A stretch of DNA of 37,803 bases from Lachnospiraceae bacterium (GTDB taxonomy: Bacteria; Bacillota; Clostridia; Lachnospirales; Lachnospiraceae). The translations under genes and the position numbers were made by a program. The notes under the pieces were generated by a model that had not been told where the DNA came from, made no database searches, and worked only from the letters and a program-made list of their open reading frames with translations. The DNA is taken from assembly GCA_910575565.1 (NCBI GenBank), contig CAJTFL010000033.1, positions 1 to 37,803 on the forward strand. The letters run 5' to 3'. Below, in pieces: positions 22,440-31,012 of the stretch (within the stretch, counting starts at the first letter, position 1; each line of letters opens with the position of its first letter).

Positions 22440-23834
22440 ATGAAAAAAAGAAGTTTGGCTTTGCTTTTGGCAGCGGCGATGGTTACTGGCCTGACCGCTT
22501 GCGGCGGCGGCGGTTCCGAGACCACGGCGGCTGAGACTACGAAGGCAGCGGCGGCCGAGACCACGGCAGCTCCGGCAGAGGGAGAGAAGTCCGATGCTCC
22601 GGCAGAGGGAGAGAAGTCCGACGCTCCGGCAGCGGACGGCGAGGAGATTACCTTGACCGTATGGCATATCGCCATTGACGAGACCCGTCATCAGACCGTA
22701 ACCAACGCGATGAACCGGTTTATGGAGAAGTATCCCAATGTTAAGGTTGTGGACGTTCCCAATGAGAATGACCCCTATAAGACCAAGCTGGCTACGGCTA
22801 TGGCAGCTGGCGAGGAGCCGGATATCTTCGTTTCCTGGGGAGGCGGCTGGCTGGAATCCTTCATCGATGAGGGCAAGGTTTTGGATATTGACGACCGGGT
22901 AAAGGAAATTGCTGACGAGTATTATCCTGCAGCCTTAAGCTTGTTCCAGATAAAGGGCAAGAATTATTCCCTTCCCTACTCCTGCGGACCTGTGCCGGTA
23001 TATTACAATAAGCAGATTTACGCAGATTTAGGGCTTGAAGTGCCTACCACCATCGAGGAGTTTGAGGCAAACTGCGATAAGATCAAAGAAGCCGGCATTA
23101 TCCCGCTGGCTCTTGGAAACTCCAGCCAGTGGCCTGCAGCCTTAACCTTCACCTACCTTTCCATGCGTGAAGGCGGAACCCAGCCATTCTTGGATGCGTA
23201 CAACCGTGAGAACGGCGGAACCTTTGAGCACGAGAGCTTTATCAAGGCGGGCGCAAGGCTTCAGGATTGGGTAAAGAAAGGCTACTATCCCGAAGGATGT
23301 AACGGCATCAACTACGATACCGGCGGTTCCCGTATGTTATTCTACAATGGTATGGCGGCCCATATCGTTCAGACTAACGGTATGTTCTCCAACTGCCGTT
23401 CCGAGGCTCCGGAGTTCTATGAGAACAACTTAGGGATCTTCGGCTTCCCGGTAATCGAAGGCACAGACGGCAATGCGAAGCAGATCTTAGGCGGCGGCAA
23501 TGCATACTCCATTTCCGCATCCTGTGAGCATCCGGACGAGGCGTTCGAGCTGATCCATATGTTAACGGATAAGGAATTCGGCCAGGAAAGCGTAGATATC
23601 GCAGGCGTTATCAGCGGCGTTAAGGGCGTTACCATGCCTAACGAGCTGACCAAGGCGGCAGACGAGTTCATCCAGAACGCAGAGTACATCCAGAACTTCT
23701 ACGATCAGTTCCTGCCTACCGACTTAGGTGCTCTGCATAAGCAGACCACTTACGACCTGGTTGGGTTAGAGTGCACTCCGGAAGAGGCTGCAGCCAAGAT
23801 GGAAGAGCTGGCGAAGCAGACGCTGGATAAATAA
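22440..23834 (+). CDS. Sugar ABC transporter solute-binding lipoprotein
   Basis: 464 residues. Type II signal peptide with LTAC, so C21 is lipidated. It is followed by a Thr/Ala/Glu-rich linker containing a short duplicated stretch (PAEGEKSDA twice). The mature domain is a family 1 extracellular solute-binding protein (LTVWHIAIDETRHQ, GEEPDIFVSWGGGW, YSLPYSCGPVPVYYNKQIY, TIEEFEANCDKIKEAG). Together with the two permeases it should bind xylo-oligosaccharides or a related glycan. The ATPase is not encoded here; such systems normally share MsmK-type ATPases encoded elsewhere. It is the first gene of a six-gene operon. Confidence 0.9.
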   Translation: MKKRSLALLLAAAMVTGLTACGGGGSETTAAETTKAAAAETTAAPAEGEKSDAPAEGEKSDAPAADGEEITLTVWHIAIDETRHQTVTNAMNRFMEKYPNVKVVDVPNENDPYKTKLATAMAAGEEPDIFVSWGGGWLESFIDEGKVLDIDDRVKEIADEYYPAALSLFQIKGKNYSLPYSCGPVPVYYNKQIYADLGLEVPTTIEEFEANCDKIKEAGIIPLALGNSSQWPAALTFTYLSMREGGTQPFLDAYNRENGGTFEHESFIKAGARLQDWVKKGYYPEGCNGINYDTGGSRMLFYNGMAAHIVQTNGMFSNCRSEAPEFYENNLGIFGFPVIEGTDGNAKQILGGGNAYSISASCEHPDEAFELIHMLTDKEFGQESVDIAGVISGVKGVTMPNELTKAADEFIQNAEYIQNFYDQFLPTDLGALHKQTTYDLVGLECTPEEAAAKMEELAKQTLDK

Positions 23835-24177
23835 CACTAAAGATAATCCAAGGCACTTAGGCAGGCTTTGGAAGATTTGCAGCGAATAGAAAATGTTTGT
23901 AAAAACGAATTAAAGATCAAACATTCCTATGCACAGACCGCGATGGCAGTTTGTCCGGTCTGTGCATATTTTATACCATGGGACAGAGTGTCCTATGATA
24001 TGAGAAGGTTTCGTTCAGCCCGCGCCCATTCGCACTGTGCAGCGTCCCTATGGGGGGGATCGCGCTTTCAGCGCTTTTTGCTGCCTGCTCAGCTCCTTTT
24101 CTTAATGAACGGGCGCTCCCTCAGTGGGAAAGGATGGATGAACGGTTAATTTAAAATCGCAAAGGGGGTTTCAAATC
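23835..24177 (+). terminator. Partial terminator/attenuator between binding protein and permeases
   Basis: A gene-free gap of 343 bp. ATGCACAGACC (23929-23939) and GGTCTGTGCAT (23957-23967) form an 11-bp stem followed by ATTTTAT. This common arrangement lets the binding protein be made in excess over the membrane subunits. A second GC-rich segment (24048-24090) has short CGCGCT/AGCGCT complementarity. AAAGGGGGT precedes the permease start. No other gene was seen. Confidence 0.6.
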
Positions 24178-25071
24178 GTGAATAATGATTCTGCAGCTAC
24201 TAAGAAACTGAAGAAAACAGGCCTTGTGCTTCTCTTCGTTCTTCCGGCTCTGTTCTTCTACGGCACGTTCAATCTTTTTGGGATTGCCAGGACGTTTTAT
24301 TACAGTGCCATGGACTGGAAGGGCATCAGTGCCAACAAGGTGTTTGTAGGCTTATCCAATTACGTTGCGGTAGCCAAGGACATGAATTTCTGGAATGCCT
24401 TGAAGAACAATTTGATCTTGGTTATGGCATCCATGTTTATCCAGATGCCGGGGGCGCTTTTGCTGGCGCTTTTGATTAACAGCAAGCTTAAATTTACGAA
24501 ATTTTTCCGTACCGTATTCTTTATGCCCATGCTGCTTTCCACCGTTGCCACCGGTATTATGTGGATCTTATTCTATGATCCTAACTTCGGTTTGATGGCA
24601 AAGATTATCCGGGCGCTGGGGCTTAAGTTCTCTACTGCGTTCCTCCAGGGCAGCACGGCCATGCCGGCGATTTTGTTTGTTATCTGCTGGCAGTTTATTC
24701 CTTACTACATGATCATTTTTAAGGCCGGTTTAAGCAATGTGCCGGAAGAGCTTTACGAGGCGGCAAAGATCGACGGGGCAAATACCTGGCAGTGCTTTAC
24801 GAACATTACCCTGCCTATGATTATCCCCACCATGCGTACTTCGGCAGTGCTTCAGCTGGTTGGATCCTTAAAATACTTCGATCTGTTCTACGTGATGATG
24901 GGCGGAGCGCCCAATACCAGCACGGAGCTGATGGCTACCTATATGTATAAAAAAGGCTTTACGGAATTCCAGATGGGCTATGCAAGTACGATCGCGGCAT
25001 ATATGTTCCTGATCTGCTTTATCTTCGCCTGCTGCTTCCTGTACGCCACATCCAGGAAGGGGGATAATTAA
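24178..25071 (+). CDS. Sugar ABC transporter permease (MalF/UgpA type)
   Basis: 297 residues with six transmembrane helices, starting at GTG 24178 behind AAAGGGGGT. The cytoplasmic EAA loop is EELYEAAKIDGANTWQCFTN followed by ITLPMI, which docks on the ATPase. The N-terminal helix and LFGIARTFYYSAMDWKG segment are typical of the first permease of carbohydrate uptake family 1 systems. It is immediately followed, with no gap, by the second permease. Confidence 0.92.
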   Translation: MNNDSAATKKLKKTGLVLLFVLPALFFYGTFNLFGIARTFYYSAMDWKGISANKVFVGLSNYVAVAKDMNFWNALKNNLILVMASMFIQMPGALLLALLINSKLKFTKFFRTVFFMPMLLSTVATGIMWILFYDPNFGLMAKIIRALGLKFSTAFLQGSTAMPAILFVICWQFIPYYMIIFKAGLSNVPEELYEAAKIDGANTWQCFTNITLPMIIPTMRTSAVLQLVGSLKYFDLFYVMMGGAPNTSTELMATYMYKKGFTEFQMGYASTIAAYMFLICFIFACCFLYATSRKGDN

Positions 25072-25905
25072 ATGAACGGAAAGACAAAACGGAATCTGAT
25101 AAAAGCTTTGCTGTATGCCTGCTGCCTGCTGGTGCTGGTGATCACCGGCTTCCCCTTTATATTTCTGTTAATCAACAGCTTTAAGGATATGCAGGAGTAC
25201 TTAAAAAATATTTGGCAGCTTCCCTCTAAGTTTTTCTTTGGAAATTACAAGGCTGTGTTTAAGCCGGACTTCCTGCGCTACTTTATTAACAGTGCAATCG
25301 TTTCCGCGGTCAGCGTATTCCTGATTGTCATGAGCTCAGCCATGATTTCCTTTGCCTTTGCGAAGATGAAATTTAAAGGCTCTAACGCGTTGTACTTCCT
25401 GATCATTGCCGGTATGATGATCCCCATCCATACTACCTTGATCCCTACCTTTACGCTCCTTAGCTCCATTCATTTAAATGACTCCCTGGTAGGCCTTTGC
25501 GGCCCTTACATCAGTTACAATATCCCCATATCGGTGTTTATCCTGACCCAGTTTTTTAAGGAGATCCCCAAGGAGATTGAGGAAGCCGCCATTATCGACG
25601 GATGCTCTACCATAGGCGTGTTCCAGAGGATTATCCTCCCCTTATCCGGCGCAGGCTTATCCACCGTTACGGTATATACGTTCTTAAATATTTGGAATGA
25701 ATTTACTTATGCAAACGTATTGATCAACACTACGTCAAGAAAGACGCTGCCGTTAGGTATCCGTGAGTTTTACGGTTTCCAGTCCGTAAACATCCCGGCA
25801 GTTCTGACAGCGATTTTAGTTGGTTCCCTGCCGGTAATCATCCTTTACTTCTGCGCGTCGGAAAAGGTAGTAAACGGCTTGACCCAGGGCGCAGTGAAAG
25901 GTTAA
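25072..25905 (+). CDS. Sugar ABC transporter permease (MalG/UgpE type)
   Basis: 277 residues with six transmembrane helices. EAA loop EIEEAAIIDGCSTIGVFQRI then ILPLS. The pattern TGFPFIFLLINSFKDMQEYL at the N-terminus and NIWNEFTYANVLI near the C-terminus is typical of the second permease of the pair. The start codon directly follows the previous stop, and GGGGGATAA inside the preceding gene serves as ribosome binding site. Confidence 0.92.
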   Translation: MNGKTKRNLIKALLYACCLLVLVITGFPFIFLLINSFKDMQEYLKNIWQLPSKFFFGNYKAVFKPDFLRYFINSAIVSAVSVFLIVMSSAMISFAFAKMKFKGSNALYFLIIAGMMIPIHTTLIPTFTLLSSIHLNDSLVGLCGPYISYNIPISVFILTQFFKEIPKEIEEAAIIDGCSTIGVFQRIILPLSGAGLSTVTVYTFLNIWNEFTYANVLINTTSRKTLPLGIREFYGFQSVNIPAVLTAILVGSLPVIILYFCASEKVVNGLTQGAVKG

Positions 25906-25920
25906 AGGAGGTTTATTGTT

Positions 25921-27495
25921 ATGGGGATTATCCATAATCCGATATTAAAGGGGTTTAACCCGGATCCCAGCATCCTCAGGGTAGGGGATGATTACTATAT
26001 TGCCACGTCTACCTTTGAATGGTTCCCGGGGGTGCAGATCCATCATTCCAAGGATCTGATCAACTGGGAAGTGGTGGCTCAGCCCTTAAACCGGGTAAGC
26101 CAGCTGGATATGGCCGGAGTCCCGGACTCAGGCGGGGTGTGGGCGCCTTGCCTTTCCTGGTGCGACGGCACGTTTTACTTAGTTTACACCAATTCCCACA
26201 CGAAAGACCGGTTAAAGGACACGCCGAATTACCTGGTAACGTGCGACCGGGTGGATGGGGAGTGGTCGGAGCCGATTTACATTAACAGCTACGGCTTTGA
26301 TCCGTCTTTGTTTCATGACACGGACGGACGGAAATGGTTCGTGACCATGGAGACGGATTTTCGGGAAGGCCGCAACCGGTTTTCCGGGATACTGTTAGAG
26401 GAGTATGACGAGAAGGAAAAACGCTGCTTAGGCAATGTGAAAAAGATTTTCACCGGTTCCTTTATCGGGGTGACGGAAGGGCCGCACCTGTACCATATCG
26501 GCGAGTATTACTATCTCCTGACGGCTGAGGGAGGCACGGAAAGGGGCCATGCCGCCACGGTGGCAAGATCCAAGTCCATTGAAGGGCCGTATGAGCTGGA
26601 TCCTAAGACCCCGATGCTTACTTCCAGGGACTGGCCTGAGGGGTATCTCCAGCGGGCAGGTCACGGGAGCCTGGTGCAGGCGCCCGGAGGGGAATGGTTT
26701 ATGGCCCATCTTTGCGGCAGGCCTATCGGCCACGGGGAAGGGTACTGCGTCTTAGGACGGGAGACGGCCATCCAGAACGTTTGCTTTGACGAGGAGGGCT
26801 GGATCCGCTTAAAAGACGGCGGGAACCATCCCTATGAGACGGCGGTATCGCCCTATGAGGGTGAAGAGCCGAAGCCGGTGAGGAAGCGCTATACCTTTGC
26901 CCCAGGGAAGCCCTGGGATATGGATCTCCAGTTTTTGCGGATGCCCTTGGGGGAGGATGCCATGTCCCAGGAGGCCCGTCCAGGGTATTTAAGGCTGTAT
27001 GGAAAGGAGAGCCTTCTTTCCAAATTTAAGCAGGCGCTAACGGCCAGGAGGCAGCAGTCCTTTGTGTTTGAAGCGTCCACGGCGGTTGAGTTTGAGCCGG
27101 ATTATTTTAAGCAGATGGCGGGGATGGTTTATTATTACAATACCACACAGTACTATTACCTGCGGGTAAGCCATGATGAGGCCATGGGGAAGATGCTTGC
27201 CATCTTAAGCTGCGATAACGGCCAATATTCGGAGCCTTTTGCCTACGTAAAGCTCCCGGAGGGGAAGAAGGTATGGCTGAAGGTGGAAGGGGATCATGAG
27301 GCGGTAAGGTTCTTCTACTCTTTGGACGGCAAGGAGTATATCCGGTATGGCGAGGACTGCGATGCCTTGAGGATCTCGGATGAGCATATTGACACCTCGG
27401 CATTTACCGGAGCCTTTATCGGGATATGCGCCCAGGATATGTCCGGGTTTTCAAAGTACGCTGATTTTGAATATTTTGAGTATATAGAAAAATAG
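25921..27495 (+). CDS. xynB: GH43 (subfamily 11 type) beta-xylosidase
   Basis: 524 residues, cytoplasmic. The five-bladed propeller domain has the GH43 triad: D15 as base (GFNPDPS), D127 as pKa modulator (SYGFDPS) and E186 as acid (GVTEGPH). The start NPILKGFNPDPSILRVGDDY and the C-terminal beta-sandwich (QAGMVYYYNTTQYYYLR-like segment) match XynB/SXA-type xylosidases, which release xylose from xylo-oligosaccharides and often also arabinose. It starts 15 bp after the permease with AAAGGAGG. Two unrelated xylosidases (GH43 and GH120) in one locus suggest decorated or differently linked substrates. Confidence 0.9.
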   Translation: MGIIHNPILKGFNPDPSILRVGDDYYIATSTFEWFPGVQIHHSKDLINWEVVAQPLNRVSQLDMAGVPDSGGVWAPCLSWCDGTFYLVYTNSHTKDRLKDTPNYLVTCDRVDGEWSEPIYINSYGFDPSLFHDTDGRKWFVTMETDFREGRNRFSGILLEEYDEKEKRCLGNVKKIFTGSFIGVTEGPHLYHIGEYYYLLTAEGGTERGHAATVARSKSIEGPYELDPKTPMLTSRDWPEGYLQRAGHGSLVQAPGGEWFMAHLCGRPIGHGEGYCVLGRETAIQNVCFDEEGWIRLKDGGNHPYETAVSPYEGEEPKPVRKRYTFAPGKPWDMDLQFLRMPLGEDAMSQEARPGYLRLYGKESLLSKFKQALTARRQQSFVFEASTAVEFEPDYFKQMAGMVYYYNTTQYYYLRVSHDEAMGKMLAILSCDNGQYSEPFAYVKLPEGKKVWLKVEGDHEAVRFFYSLDGKEYIRYGEDCDALRISDEHIDTSAFTGAFIGICAQDMSGFSKYADFEYFEYIEK

Positions 27496-27579
27496 TTGAT
27501 TGCCTGTGTTCCCGGAAACCGGATCCAGACTAAAGAGAGCTTTTCCGGGAACTTCTGCCGGGCACAAGGAGGGAGAAAG

Positions 27580-29295
27580 ATGGAAGCGAGAAGCAAAAAA
27601 GAACGTATGCTGTGGGCGCAGTTTGACGCCCTGGAGATGGGCAGCGGCTGGACGGAGGAAGATATCGTAAAGCCCCAGATCCTGATTGAAGATGTGTATG
27701 GGGATTCCCATCCGGGAAGCGTCCATTTAAACCAGGTGACGGAGCAGGTAAAGTGGGGCGTAGTGGAACGGGGAGGTTTTGGCGCCAAATATCATGTTAC
27801 GGATATCTGCGACGGCTGCGCCCAGGGCCATGACGGCATGAATGCGGTTCTCGCTTCCCGGGAAGCTATCTGCGATATGGTGGAGGTTCATGCAAGCGCC
27901 CTTCCCTGGGACGGGATGGTGCTTGCCAGCTCCTGCGACAAATCCATCCCGGCCCACTTAAAGGCGGCGGCCAGGATGGATATCCCTGCCATCTTCCTGC
28001 CGGGAGGCAGTATGCGGCCAGGGCCGAATATGACCACCTCCCTGGTGGCCGGGGATATCTCCCTGCGCCAGAAGAGGAAGGATGCCATTACCCCCCGGGA
28101 GATACGGGATTACAAGCTTACCGGCTGCCCCTCCGCGGGAGCCTGCACCTTCTTAGGCACGGCCTCCACCATGCAGTGCATGGCGGAGGCTTTAGGGATG
28201 GCTCTTCCCGGCAGCGCCCTTGTACCGGCCACCATGAGGGATCTTACGGATTACGCCAGGGCGGCTGGGCGGAAGATTATGGAGTTGGTTAGGGCGGGGA
28301 TAAAGCCTTCCCAGATTATGACCCCGGCAGCTTTTAAAAATGCCATCATCATCCACAGCGCTATCGGCGGCTCCACCAACGCCATGATCCATCTGCCTTC
28401 CGTGGCAAGGGAGCTGGGATTTGTCCTTCCGGTGGAATGGTTTGACGAGATCAACCACAAGATTCCCCATCTGTGCAACTTAAACCCCAGCGGCAGGCAA
28501 CTGACGGAAAGCTTCTGGTTTGCGGGAGGGATTCCCATGGTGCAGGAGATATTGAAGGATTACCTGGATCTGGACGTGCTTACGGTGACGGGGAGAAGCC
28601 TTGGGGAGAACTTGGAGCGGATTAAACGGGACGGGTTCTTTGAGCGGAATTTAGGGTATCTCCACAACTACGGCCTCTGCCGGGAAGATGTGATTTTCCC
28701 GGCAGAGAAGGTGCAAGAGAACGGATCCGTAGCCGTGCTTAAGGGGAATATCGCGCCGGATGGGGCGGTGATCAAGTATTCTGCCTGTGCCGAGGAGATG
28801 CGCAGCCACAAAGGCCCTGCCAGGGTTTACGACAGCGAGGAAGCGGCCCATGATGACGTGGTGTCAAAAAAGATCCGCCCGGGGGATATCATCGTTATCC
28901 GGTATGAAGGCCCCAGGGGGAGCGGGATGCCGGAGATGCTGATGACCACGGAAGCCATCGTATGCGATCCCGATTTAAACGGCAGCGTTTCCCTGGTGAC
29001 GGACGGGCGGTTTTCCGGGGCTACCCGGGGGGCGGCTATCGGCCATGTATCGCCGGAAGCGGCCAGGGGCGGTCCTTTGGCCCTGATAAGGGAAGGGGAT
29101 ATTATCCAATATGATGTGGAAAACCGTTCTCTGGACGTAGTAGGGATAGAGGGGAAGGAATGTTCTCCCCAGGAGGTTCTGGCTGCCTTTAAGGAGCGGG
29201 AAAAGGAAGGGGTTAAAAAGCTTTCCGGTCGGAAAGGGATGTATAAGCGGTATACGGATCACGCCCTGTCTGCCATGGAGGGCGCAGGGTATTAA
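27580..29295 (+). CDS. IlvD/Edd-family sugar-acid dehydratase (xylonate/arabinonate type)
   Basis: 571 residues from ATG 27580 (AAGGAGGGAG upstream; the open frame before it is not conserved). Family hallmarks: ICDGCAQGHDGM, SSCDKSIPAHL (C119), GACTFLGTAST (C189), SAIGGSTNAMIHL, EGPRGSGMPEML and TDGRFSGATRG. C119, C189 and one of C77/C80 are likely [2Fe-2S] ligands. Members dehydrate dihydroxy acids in valine synthesis, or aldonates. Placement between a xylosidase and a DapA-type aldolase, with no ilv genes, points to a pentonate such as D-xylonate or L-arabinonate, giving 2-keto-3-deoxypentonate. No pentose dehydrogenase or lactonase is nearby. Confidence 0.85.
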   Translation: MEARSKKERMLWAQFDALEMGSGWTEEDIVKPQILIEDVYGDSHPGSVHLNQVTEQVKWGVVERGGFGAKYHVTDICDGCAQGHDGMNAVLASREAICDMVEVHASALPWDGMVLASSCDKSIPAHLKAAARMDIPAIFLPGGSMRPGPNMTTSLVAGDISLRQKRKDAITPREIRDYKLTGCPSAGACTFLGTASTMQCMAEALGMALPGSALVPATMRDLTDYARAAGRKIMELVRAGIKPSQIMTPAAFKNAIIIHSAIGGSTNAMIHLPSVARELGFVLPVEWFDEINHKIPHLCNLNPSGRQLTESFWFAGGIPMVQEILKDYLDLDVLTVTGRSLGENLERIKRDGFFERNLGYLHNYGLCREDVIFPAEKVQENGSVAVLKGNIAPDGAVIKYSACAEEMRSHKGPARVYDSEEAAHDDVVSKKIRPGDIIVIRYEGPRGSGMPEMLMTTEAIVCDPDLNGSVSLVTDGRFSGATRGAAIGHVSPEAARGGPLALIREGDIIQYDVENRSLDVVGIEGKECSPQEVLAAFKEREKEGVKKLSGRKGMYKRYTDHALSAMEGAGY

Positions 29296-29319
29296 ACGAC
29301 AGGTTTGGAGGAAAAGGCC

Positions 29320-30204
29320 ATGAAAGCAGAATATATTACACCGGCGGTTACTTTGTTTACGGATGAGGGAAAGCCGGATTTTGAAAATCTGGGGAGGCTG
29401 TATGAGCATTTGATCACCGGCGGGGTAACGGGGATCCTGGTGCTGGGAAGCATTGGGGAATTCTTTGCCATCGGAAAAGAGGAGAAAAAAGAGATTATCC
29501 GCTTTGCCGTAAAGACGGTGAAAGGGCGTGCCAGGATCTTAGTGGGGACCAACAGCATGATTCCCGGGGAGACGGTGGAGCTTTCCCGGTTCGCCTTGGA
29601 CTGCGGCGCGGACGGGGTGGTGGTGGTTCCTCCCTACTATTTCACGCTGACCCAGGAAAGCCTGTATGATTTTTACCGGGATTTGGCCGCGTCCGTGGAG
29701 GGGGATATCTACCTGTACAATTTCCCGGATCGGACGGGCTATGAGATATCGCCGGAGCTGATGCTTAGGCTGGCAAAGGAATTCCCGAATATCGTTGGCT
29801 GCAAGGATACCATCCCCGGCATGGCTCACACCAGGGAGATTATCAAGCTGGTAAAGCCGGTGCGGCCTGACTTTAAGGTGTATTCCGGTTTTGATGACAA
29901 TTTCGCCTATAATATTTTATCCGGCGGGGATGGATGCATCGGCGGCCTGTCCAACGTAATTCCCGGGTTTTTCAAGGAATGGATGGACGCTTTTGCCCAA
30001 GATGATCTGGCGAAGGTGATGGAGAAACAGCAGGCGGTAAACCGCATGATGGATATTTACGGGGTAGGGGTTCCCTTCGTCCCGTACATTAAGGCGGTTA
30101 TGGCAAAGCTGGGCATCGTAAGCAGCCCGAAAGCCACCTTCCCCCTGCCAAAGGCCACGGAAGAAGAATTGGAGCGGTTGGCGGAGATTATTAGAAGAGG
30201 GTAA
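29320..30204 (+). CDS. DapA-family 2-keto-3-deoxy sugar-acid aldolase
   Basis: 294 residues, (beta/alpha)8 barrel. GSIGE motif (43-47), Tyr133 in YNFPDRTG, and Schiff-base Lys162 in VGCKDT. DapA/NanA-family enzymes with this context (YagE/YjhH-like) split 2-keto-3-deoxy-aldonates into pyruvate and an aldehyde, for xylonate glycolaldehyde. It starts 24 bp after the dehydratase; ATG 29320 follows TTGGAGG. With that gene it forms a two-step aldonate pathway. A role as dihydrodipicolinate synthase is less likely in this position. Confidence 0.85.
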   Translation: MKAEYITPAVTLFTDEGKPDFENLGRLYEHLITGGVTGILVLGSIGEFFAIGKEEKKEIIRFAVKTVKGRARILVGTNSMIPGETVELSRFALDCGADGVVVVPPYYFTLTQESLYDFYRDLAASVEGDIYLYNFPDRTGYEISPELMLRLAKEFPNIVGCKDTIPGMAHTREIIKLVKPVRPDFKVYSGFDDNFAYNILSGGDGCIGGLSNVIPGFFKEWMDAFAQDDLAKVMEKQQAVNRMMDIYGVGVPFVPYIKAVMAKLGIVSSPKATFPLPKATEEELERLAEIIRRG

Positions 30205-30225
30205 GAAAGAGTAGGAAGTCAAAAT

Positions 30226-30327
30226 AAGCGCTGTTGCAAAATGGCAGATTTATGTAATCTATACGGTATATTCACACCGGAGCATACCGTATAGATGGCA
30301 TAGATGCTGGATTTTGCGGCAGCGCTT
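30226..30327. repeat. 102-bp imperfect palindrome after the sugar operon
   Basis: AAGCGCTGTTGCAAAAT at 30226 is inverted in ATTTTGCGGCAGCGCTT ending at 30327. A second perfect stem, TCTATACGGTAT/ATACCGTATAGA, lies inside. TTCTTTCC follows. It may serve as the operon's terminator. Length and end symmetry also fit a small insertion-sequence-derived element. A short hairpin CAAGAGC/GCTCTTG is at 30378-30405; the rest up to 30474 holds nothing recognisable. Confidence 0.6.
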
Positions 30328-30474
30328 TCTTTCCTGCCTATCTCCTTGCCTATTTTCCTGATATATGGAGACGGTATCAAGAGCGATTAAAGTTTTCTGC
30401 TCTTGCGATGGTTATGTTATTCTGCAGCTATTTTACAGTATACATATTCTGTTCATTCGAGTTAAGCGTTTTGA

Positions 30475-30690
30475 CTAGTGTACTGTCTCTATTACATTTC
30501 GCTAAATGACTTGCCTGAATTTCCATCTGCTGCGTTGGTCTTCGCTCCGCTTCGGTCCGTGCTAAACGTGTGCCACTGGCACACAGCACCATCAGTCAAC
30601 GATGCCACCGCAGAGCCTGCCCCAGCGAAGCGAGGGTATCGCCTCCTTCCTCCGTCTTGCAGGCTGAAAAACACTGACAAAAAACATTGC
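30475..30690. mobile_element. Degenerate MITE-like element with IS630-type left end
   Basis: The left end starts CTAGTGTACTG, matching the right end of the IS630 element (37803 leftwards) for 11 bp and more loosely after that. The interior has CATCTGCTGCGTTG, shared with MITE element 2, and a palindromic centre GTGTGCCACTGGCACAC. The right arm (AGCGAAGCGAGG, CTTGCAGG) is only partly complementary, and no right CTAG end is found, so the end position is approximate. Confidence 0.5.
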
Positions 30691-30702
30691 TTCAATTATA
30701 TC

Positions 30703-30910
30703 AAAGGGATCAAGGAATGGGACCAGTTGATTTTCGTTTTAGCTGTGGATATAGCAATCGTGTTTTATTAGAAGCAAAGTTGGCAAAAAACTCAAAATTC
30801 TGGAATGACAAGATATTGCAAAGGAAACTGCAGAATATTATAAGGTCGATATAAAGATTATAATTGTAGATGCACGTACAGATAATAAGGAATCGGCTTC
30901 TAAAATCTGA
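30703..30910 (+). pseudogene. Remnant of a PD-(D/E)xK nuclease-like protein
   Basis: The frame encodes GPVDFRFSCGYSNRVLLEAK and LAKNSKFWN, then, after a shift, KETAEYYKVDIKIIIVDARTDNKESASKI with a stop at 30908-30910. The D of GPVDF and the E-x-K of LEAK match the catalytic signature of restriction-endonuclease-like folds. The C-terminal VDxRxDNKxSASK segment is familiar from a defence-associated family. N-terminal parts are missing and the frame is broken, so it is dead. It lies between the MITE remnant and the restriction operon. Confidence 0.5.
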
Positions 30911-30969
30911 CAAAAATATTTTTCTGTTGTTATGCAGTTAATAGCTTATCTTGCTGAATTACGAAAATG

Positions 30970-31000
30970 AAATTCCCTGCAGAAAAGCTGCAGGGAATTT
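30970..31000. terminator. Bidirectional terminator after res
   Basis: AAATTCCCTGCAG (30970-30982) and CTGCAGGGAATTT (30988-31000) form a 13-bp perfect stem with a 5-nt loop. T-rich ends lie on both strands. It terminates the leftward dinD-mod-res transcript 12 bp after the res stop. Confidence 0.8.
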
Positions 31001-31012
31001 TGTATGAAGACT

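Noticed and set aside
24043..24150. Small gene between the binding protein and permease genes
   Set aside because: The 93-codon plus-strand frame there has no ribosome binding site and overlaps the attenuator hairpin; its composition is not protein-like.
29320..30204. Lysine-pathway dihydrodipicolinate synthase
   Set aside because: The fold is DapA-like, but the operon context of xylosidase and aldonate dehydratase fits a 2-keto-3-deoxy-acid aldolase better.
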